A stretch of DNA of 64,000 nt from Oscillospiraceae bacterium. Its GTDB lineage: Bacteria > Bacillota > Clostridia > Oscillospirales > Ruminococcaceae. Positions within the stretch are counted from its first letter, which is position 1; each line of letters opens with the position of its first letter. The notes below the pieces were generated by a model. That model was not told where the DNA came from. It saw only the letters and a list, made by a program, of their open reading frames with translations, and did no database searches. Both the position numbers and the translations under genes were made by a program. Below are positions 8,602 through 16,571 of the stretch, piece after piece. The DNA is taken from NCBI GenBank assembly GCA_025757845.1, contig CP107211.1, positions 434,001 to 498,000 on the forward strand, written 5' to 3'.

Positions 8602-9458
8602 CGGCAGGCATGACCCCGCGGGACGCGGTGCGGCAGTTGGAAGCCCGTCTGACGGCGGCCGGATGCCCGGATGCGGATTACGACGCCGCAGAACTTTTCC
8701 GGCTGGTGACCGGGCGGGATGTCCGGCTGGCGGACGCGCCCCTGCCCGAAGCGCAGGCTGTCCGGCTGGAGTCCCTCTGCCTGCGCCGGGAGACGCGGGA
8801 GCCGCTGCAGTACCTGTGCGGTCGCTGGAGCTTTCTGGACTTTGAACTGATCGTGGGGCCGGGGGTGCTCTGCCCCCGTGCCGATACCGAGGTGGTGGCC
8901 GAGGCCGCCGCGCAGACCCTTGCGGGCGTAAAAGCGCCCCGTGTGCTGGATCTGTGTGCCGGCACCGGCTGTCTGGGGCTGGGGGTCAAGCGCTTCTGCC
9001 CGGACGCGCAGGTCACCTGCGTGGAAAAAAGCCCGGAAGCCTTCCGCTACCTGGAACAGAATGTGCGCACTGCCCTGCCCGGCGCAGCCCCGGCGGTGCA
9101 GGCCGTGCAGGGGGACCTGTTCACCTACTGGCAAAGCCTGCCGGAAGGGCGGCTGGACCTGATCGTGTCCAACCCGCCGTACCTGACGGCGGAGGAAATG
9201 CAGCATTTGCAGCCGGAGGTGGCGCAGGAACCGGCCATGGCACTGGAAGCAGGCGATGACGGCCTTGTGTTCTACCGGGCCCTTGCGCAGCACTACCGTG
9301 ACGCGCTGCGCCCCGGCGGGGCACTGGTGCTGGAGATCGGCTGGCAGCAGCGGCAGGCCGTCATGGAGCTGCTGGCCGGGAATGGCTGGGCAGACATCGA
9401 ATGCCGCAGGGATTACGGCGGCAACGATCGCTGCATCATTGCCCACCGGCCAAAATAA
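8595..9458 (+). CDS. prmC: Peptide chain release factor N5-glutamine methyltransferase
   Basis: 287 residues. It methylates the GGQ glutamine of RF1/RF2 with S-adenosylmethionine. An N-terminal helical domain (1-80) is followed by the Rossmann domain: VLDLCAGTGCLG (SAM loop) and the NPPY substrate motif at 193-196. The ending DYGGNDRCIIAHR matches the family. It overlaps yqhQ. The partner release factor gene is not in the window. Confidence 0.95.
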   Translation: MVTAGMTPRDAVRQLEARLTAAGCPDADYDAAELFRLVTGRDVRLADAPLPEAQAVRLESLCLRRETREPLQYLCGRWSFLDFELIVGPGVLCPRADTEVVAEAAAQTLAGVKAPRVLDLCAGTGCLGLGVKRFCPDAQVTCVEKSPEAFRYLEQNVRTALPGAAPAVQAVQGDLFTYWQSLPEGRLDLIVSNPPYLTAEEMQHLQPEVAQEPAMALEAGDDGLVFYRALAQHYRDALRPGGALVLEIGWQQRQAVMELLAGNGWADIECRRDYGGNDRCIIAHRPK

Positions 9459-9482
9459 TTGAAAAATAGAAACAACTTCTTG

Positions 9483-9510
9483 TTGTAAATTCTGGAATTT
9501 GTGTTATACT
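9483..9510 (+). promoter_or_regulatory. Promoter of recA
   Basis: TTGTAA (9483-9488), 16-bp spacer, TATACT (9505-9510). ACAAC and GTTGT (9472-9486) form a small inverted repeat overlapping the -35. No Firmicutes LexA box of the GAAC-N4-GTTC type is seen. Confidence 0.6.
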
Positions 9511-9571
9511 AAGAGAGAAAGTACAACACAGCCCGTTTTTGCGGGCAATGAGGATAAAGGAGCAGCACGCT

Positions 9572-10756
9572 ATGGCAAAAAATCAGAACAACAACGTTGC
9601 CCCGGCCACCAAGAAAACCGGCGCAGAAGCCAAAAAGGATGCGCTGGCCACGGCCCTGGCCCAGATCGAAAAGCAGTTCGGCAAGGGTGCCGTGATGAAG
9701 CTGGGCGACAATACCGCCATGCAGGTGGATGCCATTTCCACCGGCAGCCTGGGGCTGGACATGGCACTGGGTGTGGGCGGTGTGCCCCGCGGCCGCATCA
9801 TTGAGGTGTATGGCCCGGAATCCAGCGGTAAGACCACGCTGGCTTTGCACATTCTGGCCGAAGCCCAGAAGAAGGGCGGCGACGTAGCGTTCATCGACGT
9901 GGAACACGCGCTGGACCCGGTGTATGCCGAGGCACTGGGCGTGGACATCAACAACCTGCTGGTCAGCCAGCCGGACACCGGTGAGCAGGCCATGGAGATC
10001 TGCGAAGCGCTGGTGCGCTCCGGTGCCATCGACGCCATCGTGGTGGACTCGGTGGCAGCCATGGTGCCCCGTGCCGAGATCGAGGGCGAGATGGGCGACA
10101 GCCATGTGGGCCTGCAGGCCCGTCTGATGAGCCAGGCCATGCGCAAGCTCACCAGCGTCATCGGCAAGACCAACACCGTGTGCGTGTTCATCAACCAGCT
10201 GCGTGAGAAAGTGGGCGTCGTGTACGGCAACCCGGAGGTGACCACCGGCGGCCGTGCCCTGAAGTATTATTCTTCGGTGCGCATCGACATCCGCCGCGTG
10301 GAGGGCCTGAAGGATTCTTCCGGCCAGTTCATTGGCAACCACACCCGCGCCAAGATCGTGAAGAACAAGGTGGCCCCGCCGTTCCGTGAGGCAGAGTTTG
10401 ACATCATGTTCGGCGAGGGCATCTCCAAGGTGGGTGAGCTGCTGGACCTGGGCGTCAAGCTGGGCATCGTGCAGAAGAGCGGTGCATGGTTCAATTACGG
10501 CGACATGCGCCTGGGGCAGGGCCGTGACAACTCCAAGCAGTTCCTGAAGGACAACCCGGAGATCGCCAACGACATCGAGGGCCAGATCCGCGCCAATGCG
10601 AACAAGCTCTATGCTTCCCGCCGCTCGTCCGGCCGTGCTGCTGCCGCCGACAAGGCCGAGGAAGCTGCCGCACCTGCCGAGGGCACCAAGGAGCCGGTGG
10701 TCAAGGCTCCGGCCCGCAGCAGCGAGAGCGAGCTGGACATCATGGTGGAGGACTAA
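9572..10756 (+). CDS. recA: Recombinase RecA
   Basis: 394 residues. The start at 9572 (MAKNQNNN) follows AAAGGAG; the longer frame from 9539 has no site. Walker A GPESSGKT is at residues 81-88. Other hallmarks are [19 protein letters not shown], the L1/L2 DNA loops and [22 protein letters not shown]. The C-terminal 40 residues are Ala/Glu-rich and variable, as in other RecAs. It catalyses strand exchange and LexA cleavage. recX begins at the base after its stop codon. Confidence 0.98.
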   Translation: MAKNQNNNVAPATKKTGAEAKKDALATALAQIEKQFGKGAVMKLGDNTAMQVDAISTGSLGLDMALGVGGVPRGRIIEVYGPESSGKTTLALHILAEAQKKGGDVAFIDVEHALDPVYAEALGVDINNLLVSQPDTGEQAMEICEALVRSGAIDAIVVDSVAAMVPRAEIEGEMGDSHVGLQARLMSQAMRKLTSVIGKTNTVCVFINQLREKVGVVYGNPEVTTGGRALKYYSSVRIDIRRVEGLKDSSGQFIGNHTRAKIVKNKVAPPFREAEFDIMFGEGISKVGELLDLGVKLGIVQKSGAWFNYGDMRLGQGRDNSKQFLKDNPEIANDIEGQIRANANKLYASRRSSGRAAAADKAEEAAAPAEGTKEPVVKAPARSSESELDIMVED

Positions 10757-11281
10757 ATGTCCTTTTACCGTAAGAGTTACCGCCCGCGCCGGGGCGGGGA
10801 AGAACCGGAAAAATGTGCCGACCCGGCCAAGGCCCGCGCCCGTGCGCTGGATGCCCTTTCGGCCCGGGAGATGACCAGTACCCAGCTGTATGAGCGGCTG
10901 TGCGCCCGCTTCACCGAGCAGGCGGCGGCCGCCGCCGTGGCCGAGATGGTGGAGCTGGATTACGTCAATGACGACCGCTACGCGGAGACACGCGCCCACG
11001 GCCTGCTGATGGCCCGCAAGAGCCGCCGGGCTGCGGCCCAGAACCTGCGCCAGAAGGGCCTGAACAGCCAGCAGATCGAACAGGCGCTGGAAACCGTATA
11101 CGCCCCGGATGAAAACGGCGAGAGCCCGGAGCTGGAAGCTGCCGCCGCGCTGGTGGTCAGCCGCTACCGCAAGAAGCTGGCCGACGGCCGCCGCGACCTT
11201 GTGGTGGCAGCATTGCAGCGCCGGGGGTTTGCCTATGCGGTCATCAAGGAGGCCATCCGGCGGACGGAAGAAGAGTTATAG
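10757..11281 (+). CDS. recX: Regulatory protein RecX
   Basis: 174 residues made of three-helix repeats: RARALDALSAREMTSTQLYERL, ELDYVNDDRYAETRAH and LRQKGLNSQQIEQAL are family features. RecX caps RecA filaments and inhibits recombinase activity. The ATG directly abuts the recA stop, and translation is probably coupled. rimO follows after 19 bases. Confidence 0.93.
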   Translation: MSFYRKSYRPRRGGEEPEKCADPAKARARALDALSAREMTSTQLYERLCARFTEQAAAAAVAEMVELDYVNDDRYAETRAHGLLMARKSRRAAAQNLRQKGLNSQQIEQALETVYAPDENGESPELEAAAALVVSRYRKKLADGRRDLVVAALQRRGFAYAVIKEAIRRTEEEL

Positions 11282-11300
11282 AAAGAGAGTATTATCCCCT

Positions 11301-12626
11301 ATGAAAATTGCATGCATTTCCCTTGGCTGCCCGAAGAACCAGGTCGACCTGGACGTGATGGTGCACATCCTGCTGTCGGCCGGTCATGAGACGGTGGCCG
11401 ACCTGGCGGAGGCCGATGTCATCCTTGTGAACACCTGCGGCTTCATCGAGAGCGCCAAGACCGAAGCCATCGAGAACATTCTGGAAGCCTGCTCCTACAA
11501 GCAGCAGAACCCGGATCTGAAGGTCATCGTGACCGGCTGCCTTGCCGAGCGCTACCGCAGCCAGATCGAGGAAGAGATCCCCGAGGTGGATGCCGTGGTG
11601 GGCTGCGCCTCCAACAAGGCCATTGACACCATCGTGGAGCGGCTGTTCCACGGCGAGGACCATCTGGAGAGCTACGGTGCCAAGAAGGACTTCCCGCTGG
11701 GCGGCAAGCGCGTCATCGGCACGCCCGCCCACTATGCGTACTTAAAGATCGCCGAGGGCTGCAACAACCGCTGCCACTACTGCGCCATCCCCGGCATCCG
11801 CGGCCCGCTGCACAGCCGTGATATGGCCGACTGCGTGGCCGAGGCCCGCTGGCTGGCCGGTGAGGGCGTGAAGGAGCTGATCGTGGTGGCGCAGGATCCC
11901 ACCGCCTACGGCGAGGACTGGGGCAAGCCCGGCAGCATCTGTGAGCTGCTGGACAAGCTGAACAAGGTGCCGGGGCTGGAATGGATCCGCATCATGTACG
12001 CCTACCCGGAGCGCATCACCGACGACTTCATCGCCGCCATGAAGCGCAACGAGAAGGTGGTGCCCTATCTGGATCTGCCCATCCAGCACTGCAACGACAC
12101 CATCCTCAAGAACATGAACCGCCGTTCCAACCGTGCGGAGCTGCTGGAGGTCATCGGCAAGCTGCGCCGCGAGATCCCCGGCATCACCCTGCGCACCACC
12201 CTGATCGCAGGCTTCCCCGGCGAGACCGAGGAGCAGTTCGAGGACCTGTGCAACTTCGTCAAGGAAGTGCAGTTCGACCGTCTGGGCTGCTTTGCCTACT
12301 CGGCCGAGGAAAATACCGTGGCAGCACGGATGGACGGACAGATCGAGCAGGAGGTCAAGGACAAGCGCGCCGAGCTGGTGATGCAGATCCAGACCGGCAT
12401 CATGGCCCAGAAGCAGGCCGAAAAGGTGGGCCAGACCGTGCGCGTGCTCTGCGACGGCATTGACGAAGAGAGCGGCCTGTATCTGTGCCGCACCACCGGC
12501 GATGCTCCGGAGGTGGACGGCAACGTGTGCGTGTCCAGCGAAGAGCCGCTGTACCCCGGCCAGTTCTATGATGTGCTGGTGGACGACAGCGATCTTTACG
12601 ATCTGTATGGTACAGTCGTAAAATAA
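11301..12626 (+). CDS. rimO: Ribosomal protein S12 methylthiotransferase RimO
   Basis: 441 residues. Radical-SAM enzyme that methylthiolates the conserved Asp of ribosomal protein S12. The N-terminal UPF0004 domain holds the second cluster (Cys in SLGCPKNQ, VNTCGF, VTGCLAERY). The radical-SAM Cys154, Cys158 and Cys161 are in CNNRCHYC. A TRAM domain ends the protein. SLGCPKNQVD and GFIESAKTEAI point to RimO rather than MiaB. The longer frame from 11109 runs through recX; 11301 is the first sensible ATG. Confidence 0.94.
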   Translation: MKIACISLGCPKNQVDLDVMVHILLSAGHETVADLAEADVILVNTCGFIESAKTEAIENILEACSYKQQNPDLKVIVTGCLAERYRSQIEEEIPEVDAVVGCASNKAIDTIVERLFHGEDHLESYGAKKDFPLGGKRVIGTPAHYAYLKIAEGCNNRCHYCAIPGIRGPLHSRDMADCVAEARWLAGEGVKELIVVAQDPTAYGEDWGKPGSICELLDKLNKVPGLEWIRIMYAYPERITDDFIAAMKRNEKVVPYLDLPIQHCNDTILKNMNRRSNRAELLEVIGKLRREIPGITLRTTLIAGFPGETEEQFEDLCNFVKEVQFDRLGCFAYSAEENTVAARMDGQIEQEVKDKRAELVMQIQTGIMAQKQAEKVGQTVRVLCDGIDEESGLYLCRTTGDAPEVDGNVCVSSEEPLYPGQFYDVLVDDSDLYDLYGTVVK

Positions 12627-12646
12627 CGTATTGGAGGATAAAACCT

Positions 12647-13246
12647 ATGAATCTGCCCAATAAACTCACTCTGACCCGCATTGTGCTGGTGCCGGTGTTC
12701 ATGATCTTTGTGTCCCTCACCAGTCTGGACGCGGTGGCCAACGGCACCTTCCAGCCGCTGTATTACCTGCTGGCCGGCATTGTTTTTGCAGCGGCCAGCT
12801 TCACCGACTTTCTGGACGGTCATCTGGCCCGCAAGTGGAACATGGTCACCGACTTTGGCAAGTTTGCCGACCCGCTGGCCGACAAGCTGCTGACCACTGT
12901 GGCCTTCATCTACATGATGCGGGACGGCGTGTGCAGCCCCGTGGTGCTGTGCATCATCCTGGCCCGTGAGTTCGCGGTTTCCGGCCTGCGCATGGTGGCG
13001 GCCGGTGCCAAGGACGGCAAGGTGATCGCGGCCAACATGTGGGGCAAGGTCAAGACCGTGCTGCAGATGCTGAGCATCATCTTCTACTTCTTCGGCACGG
13101 CACTGTGCTGGAACGGCACGCTGGAAAGCATCACGGTGGTGGTGCTGGTGTCCATCCTGCTGTGCTGGCTGGTGGCCATCGTCACGGCTGTGTCCGGTAT
13201 CAAGTACCTGTGGGATAACCGCAGCTTTATCAACACTGCAAAATAA
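12647..13246 (+). CDS. pgsA: CDP-diacylglycerol-glycerol-3-phosphate 3-phosphatidyltransferase
   Basis: 199 residues. It makes phosphatidylglycerol phosphate, the committed step of phosphatidylglycerol synthesis. The CDP-alcohol phosphotransferase signature is complete: DFLDGHLARKWN followed by DFGKFADPLADK. The N-terminus NLPNKLTLTRI and about five membrane helices fit. A TTGGAGG site precedes the ATG. It ends the recA-recX-rimO-pgsA transcript, which a strong terminator closes. Confidence 0.96.
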   Translation: MNLPNKLTLTRIVLVPVFMIFVSLTSLDAVANGTFQPLYYLLAGIVFAAASFTDFLDGHLARKWNMVTDFGKFADPLADKLLTTVAFIYMMRDGVCSPVVLCIILAREFAVSGLRMVAAGAKDGKVIAANMWGKVKTVLQMLSIIFYFFGTALCWNGTLESITVVVLVSILLCWLVAIVTAVSGIKYLWDNRSFINTAK

Positions 13247-13255
13247 AAATGTGGA

Positions 13256-13303
13256 AAACCCTCTCCCGCCCCCGGCAAAGGCCGGAAGGGGGAGGGCTTT
13301 TTT
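13256..13303 (+). terminator. Terminator after pgsA
   Basis: AACCCTCTCCCGCCCCCGGC pairs imperfectly with GCCGGAAGGGGGAGGGCTT, followed by a run of T. Confidence 0.9.
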
Positions 13304-13324
13304 GTTTACCGAGAGGAAATTTTT

Positions 13325-13972
13325 ATGAGAAAATTCCTGGATACCTGCCGCAGGCTGCTGTCTATCGCCCTGAACCTTTTTGTGCTGTGTGCAGAACCCA
13401 TCGCCCTGCCCCTGAGCTGGGAGATGGGCCAGGCCCAGATCTTTACCTACTACACCGAGGACTCCAACATCTTTGCGGCGGTGGTGTGCGCCATGGTGGC
13501 GGTGTGCCAGCTGTGGTGCATCTTCACCGGCGGAGAGCTGCCCCGCTGGCTCAAGCGGCTCAAGTTCATGGCCACCAGCTGCCTGCTGCTCACCTTCCTG
13601 ACGGTGGTGTTCGTGCTGGCCCCCATGAACGGCGAGGGCGGGCTGTACATGCTGCTGTGCACCAGCAGCATGCTGTACCACCACCTGCTCAACCCCATGG
13701 CGGCGCTCCTCTCCTACCTGCTGCTGGAGCGGGAACCCCACCTGCCGCGCAGCGATGTGCGCTGGGCGCTGCTGCCCACGCTGGCATATGCGGCGGTCAT
13801 CCTGCCGCTGAACATCCTGCGGGTCATTGTGGGGCCGTACCCCTTCTTTGAGGTGTACCACCAGCCGGTGTATGTTTCCGTCCTGTGGGCCGTGGGCCTG
13901 CTGGGGGTGAACTACCTGTATGCCTGGCTGCTGTGGCATCTGGGCGGCGGCAGGCCCCGCAGCGCACGCTGA
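13325..13972 (+). CDS. Multi-pass membrane protein, Pr6Pr-like
   Basis: 215 residues with about six hydrophobic helices and few charged loops. The FTYYTEDSNIFAA segment near residue 40 resembles the YFTxQSN signature of Pr6Pr-type membrane proteins; that link is tentative and no function is known. It starts at ATG after a GAGAGGAAAT site, 21 bases past a terminator, with no clear promoter of its own, so it may be transcribed by readthrough. It converges on mscL with a shared terminator. Confidence 0.75.
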   Translation: MRKFLDTCRRLLSIALNLFVLCAEPIALPLSWEMGQAQIFTYYTEDSNIFAAVVCAMVAVCQLWCIFTGGELPRWLKRLKFMATSCLLLTFLTVVFVLAPMNGEGGLYMLLCTSSMLYHHLLNPMAALLSYLLLEREPHLPRSDVRWALLPTLAYAAVILPLNILRVIVGPYPFFEVYHQPVYVSVLWAVGLLGVNYLYAWLLWHLGGGRPRSAR

Positions 13973-13976
13973 CCGC

Positions 13977-14014
13977 AAAAAAGCAGCTGTACCGCTTGGT
14001 ACAGCTGCTTTTTT
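13977..14014. terminator. Bidirectional terminator
   Basis: AAAAAAGCAGCTGTACC / GGTACAGCTGCTTTTTT is a perfect stem with A and T runs at both ends. It serves the membrane protein on the plus strand and mscL on the minus strand. Confidence 0.92.
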
Positions 14015-14487
14015 CAGGTACAGGAGTTGCGGGATCCGACATTGATCTCCGGGAAGCCCTCCAGCTTGGAGGTGCAGTGCGGGCAGCGCACAGCCTTGAT
14101 GGGGATCTCGGTCTGGCAGTAGGGGCACACCTTGGTGGTGGGCTCTGCCGGTGCGGCGGGAGCTGCCGGCTTCTTGTGCAGGCCGTTGATGAACTTGATC
14201 ACCACAAACAGCACAAAGGCCACGATGAGGAAGTTGATGACCGAGTTGACGAATTCGCCGATCTTGATGCTGGAACCGCCCAGGCTGATCACGACATCCG
14301 AGAAATCTGCCTTGAAGAACAGGCCGATCAGCGGGTTGATGACGTCATCCACCAGAGCCGTGACGATGGCCGTGAACGCACCGCCGACGACCACGCCGAC
14401 TGCCATATCCAGCACGTTGCCGCGCATGGCAAAGGCCTTGAATTCCTCAAAGAATTTCTTGATCCCCTTGCTCTCTTTTTCTGGCAT
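14014..14487 (-). CDS. mscL: Large-conductance mechanosensitive channel with C-terminal zinc ribbon
   Basis: 157 residues. The channel part is standard: EFKAFAMRGNVLDMAVGVVVGGAFT (TM1 gate), then TM2 NFLIVAFVLFVVIKFING. Instead of the usual short amphipathic tail it carries a Pro/Ala linker and a zinc ribbon, CPYCQTEI and CPHC, near residues 121-138. MscL opens under membrane tension to release solutes. The promoter is TTGCAA-17-TATGAT, and a GGAGCG site precedes the start. Confidence 0.96.
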   Translation of the reverse strand: MPEKESKGIKKFFEEFKAFAMRGNVLDMAVGVVVGGAFTAIVTALVDDVINPLIGLFFKADFSDVVISLGGSSIKIGEFVNSVINFLIVAFVLFVVIKFINGLHKKPAAPAAPAEPTTKVCPYCQTEIPIKAVRCPHCTSKLEGFPEINVGSRNSCT

Positions 14488-14545
14488 AAGAACGATCGCT
14501 CCTTTTCAAATTCTCCCTGTGTGTGCGGGAAATTTTCTTTGCCTT

Positions 14546-14574
14546 TATCATACTGGATTTGCAGGCATTTTGCA
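14546..14574 (-). promoter_or_regulatory. Promoter of mscL
   Basis: On the minus strand TTGCAA (14574-14569), 17-bp spacer, TATGAT (14551-14546). Confidence 0.75.
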
Positions 14575-14603
14575 AGGGCTGGGGGGCAGTTTTGGCAGAG
14601 TGC

Positions 14604-14638
14604 AAAAAAGCGGGGCCTGCCAGCGCAGGCCCCGCTTG
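14604..14638 (-). terminator. Terminator of the MMPL operon
   Basis: AAGCGGGGCCTGC / GCAGGCCCCGCTT around a four-base loop; on the minus strand it is followed by six T. It lies just past the stop of the heptad-repeat gene. Confidence 0.9.
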
Positions 14639-14654
14639 ATGCATGGGGGAAAAA

Positions 14655-16565
14655 TCAGAACTTGAACAGGTTCACAATGCGCTGCCACAGGCGGGTGAAC
14701 ACATTGCCTTCCTTCACAGTCTCGGTCTCGGCGGCGGTGGTGTCCGCAGCGGCCACGGTCTCAGCGGTCTTGTACACAAACTTCACGCTGCCGTCGGCAC
14801 CGTCCGGTGCACCGGCAAAGCTGTTGTAGCCTTCCAGACGGTCGGCCATGGCATCCAGCACGGTCTTGAGGTCATGCAGCTGGTCAGCGTCCAGAGCGCC
14901 AGTCAGCTTGGAGATGCCCTCATCGTTGAACTGGTTCAGGCCGTTGTTCAGCTGCACGGTGCCGTCACTCAGCTGGCCTGCGCCGTTGTTCAGGGTGTTC
15001 ACGCCATCGTACAGGGTCTGGGTGCCGGCGGCCAGCTGGGCGCTGCCGTCCTTGGCAGAGTGGGCACCGTCCGCAGCGGACTGCACACCGGCGGTGTACT
15101 GGTTCACACTGGAGACGAACACCTGGATCTGGGACAGGCTGGTCTTGAGGGCGGCGACATCGGCCATATCCTGGCTGTTCTTCACCTGATACACCAGTTC
15201 TTCATGGGCGGTGTTCTTGGCGTCCTCGCTGGTCAGCAGCTGGACCAGACCGGTGATCATGGAGGGGTCATAGCTCTGCATCCGTTTCAGAGCAGCTTCC
15301 AGGTCATGGTTGGTCTTGGTGGCAGCCAGGTACAGGGCCAGGTCCAGCTCGCTGTCCTTGAAACTGGGCTCCTGCTCCCACACGGTGCGCACGATCTTGC
15401 GGCGGCCGGCGGCCAGGGTCTTGTCGTTCATGGTCAGGATGTTGTCGATGACGGAGGCGTAGTCGCTCCAGGTCATGTCGTTGTCGATCAGGCCGCCCTC
15501 TTTCAGGGTCTTGTTGGCGGAAGCCAGCACGCCGTCAGCCACCTGCTGTGCAGCGGAATTCAGAGCGACGTTGTTGGAGGTCAGGGTGTCCAGACCGTCG
15601 GTCAGCTGGCCCAGACCATTGTCCAGAGCGGCTGCACCGCTGTTCAGGGTGTTGGCACCGTCCAGCAGGGCCAGCACACCGTCGGCCAGCTGGGCCGTGC
15701 CGTCCACCAGCTGGGAAGCGCCGTCCATCAGCTGGCTCATGGCGTCGTTCAGCTGGGTCATACCGTCGGTCAGCTCAGTGATGCTGCTCAGGTCGAATAC
15801 ATTGTCGGTGCCCAGAGCCTCGGTGCTGGTGGCGCAGGCCACCATGATCTGCGGGCAGGTCAGCTCGGTCACATCGGCTTCCACGGTCACGGTGTCCTGC
15901 AGGTAATCCTCGATGCTGTTCACTTCATCGGGCAGCAGGCCGGACAGGGAGTCCTTGACGCCGGGCAGTGTGACAAAGGCGGCTACGTTGCTCTTGGCGG
16001 CGCTCTCCACCACGCCGTGCTCTGCGGTCACGTTGGAGGCATCGCTGCCCAGGATCACGCCCACGGCGGTGATCAGCGGAGTGACGATGCTGCGGGTCTG
16101 GCCGTTCACCTCCACGGTGCCGGTCTCGTTGTTCTTCAGGCTCACGGTCACGGTCAGGTGGCCGCTCTTGCCGATCAGGTCCTCCAGGGCGGCTTCCTGG
16201 CCGTCCAGGGCGTAGGTGACCTTCACATCCATGGGCAGGGTCTTGTCGGTGCTGCCCTTGTAGTACACGTCGGTGTCATCGGTGTTCCACACCAGCTCGT
16301 CGCCGTTCTGGGTGAACTCGGCGCTGCTCTCGGTGTTCTGGATGTCGGTCAGGGTGGACTTGTCGGTCACGGAGGACAGGCCGCCTGCGTTGTACAGGTG
16401 CTCGCTGACGGTGGTGCTCTTGAGGGAGCCGTCGCCGTTCATCACAGCGTACACGGTCTCATCTTTGGAAAAGCTGCTGCTGCCGGCGGCAAAAGCAGGC
16501 ACAGCGCAGCTGGCGGCGAGGGTCAGGGCCAGCGCTGCACTGGCGATACGAAGCGATTTTTTCAT
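14655..16565 (-). CDS. Secreted heptad-repeat protein (YhgE/TIGR03057-like)
   Basis: 636 residues. It has a signal peptide (KKSLRIASAALALTLAASCAVPAFA). Long stretches of L-x-x-G heptads occur twice, near 280-350 (QLMDGASQLVDGTAQLADG) and near 510-560 (QLSDGTVQLNNGLNQ). Such repeats are typical of YhgE/Pip-like export proteins. It lies six bases after the MMPL transporter gene and shares its TetR-controlled promoter. It probably works at the outer face of that transporter. The substrate is unknown. The C-terminus is short and basic (RLWQRIVNLFKF). Confidence 0.85.
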   Translation of the reverse strand: MKKSLRIASAALALTLAASCAVPAFAAGSSSFSKDETVYAVMNGDGSLKSTTVSEHLYNAGGLSSVTDKSTLTDIQNTESSAEFTQNGDELVWNTDDTDVYYKGSTDKTLPMDVKVTYALDGQEAALEDLIGKSGHLTVTVSLKNNETGTVEVNGQTRSIVTPLITAVGVILGSDASNVTAEHGVVESAAKSNVAAFVTLPGVKDSLSGLLPDEVNSIEDYLQDTVTVEADVTELTCPQIMVACATSTEALGTDNVFDLSSITELTDGMTQLNDAMSQLMDGASQLVDGTAQLADGVLALLDGANTLNSGAAALDNGLGQLTDGLDTLTSNNVALNSAAQQVADGVLASANKTLKEGGLIDNDMTWSDYASVIDNILTMNDKTLAAGRRKIVRTVWEQEPSFKDSELDLALYLAATKTNHDLEAALKRMQSYDPSMITGLVQLLTSEDAKNTAHEELVYQVKNSQDMADVAALKTSLSQIQVFVSSVNQYTAGVQSAADGAHSAKDGSAQLAAGTQTLYDGVNTLNNGAGQLSDGTVQLNNGLNQFNDEGISKLTGALDADQLHDLKTVLDAMADRLEGYNSFAGAPDGADGSVKFVYKTAETVAAADTTAAETETVKEGNVFTRLWQRIVNLFKF

Positions 16566-16571
16566 GGCAGA

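Noticed and set aside
9459..9571. LexA (SOS) box before recA
   Set aside because: No GAAC-N4-GTTC motif is present; the ACAAC/GTTGT repeat does not match it.
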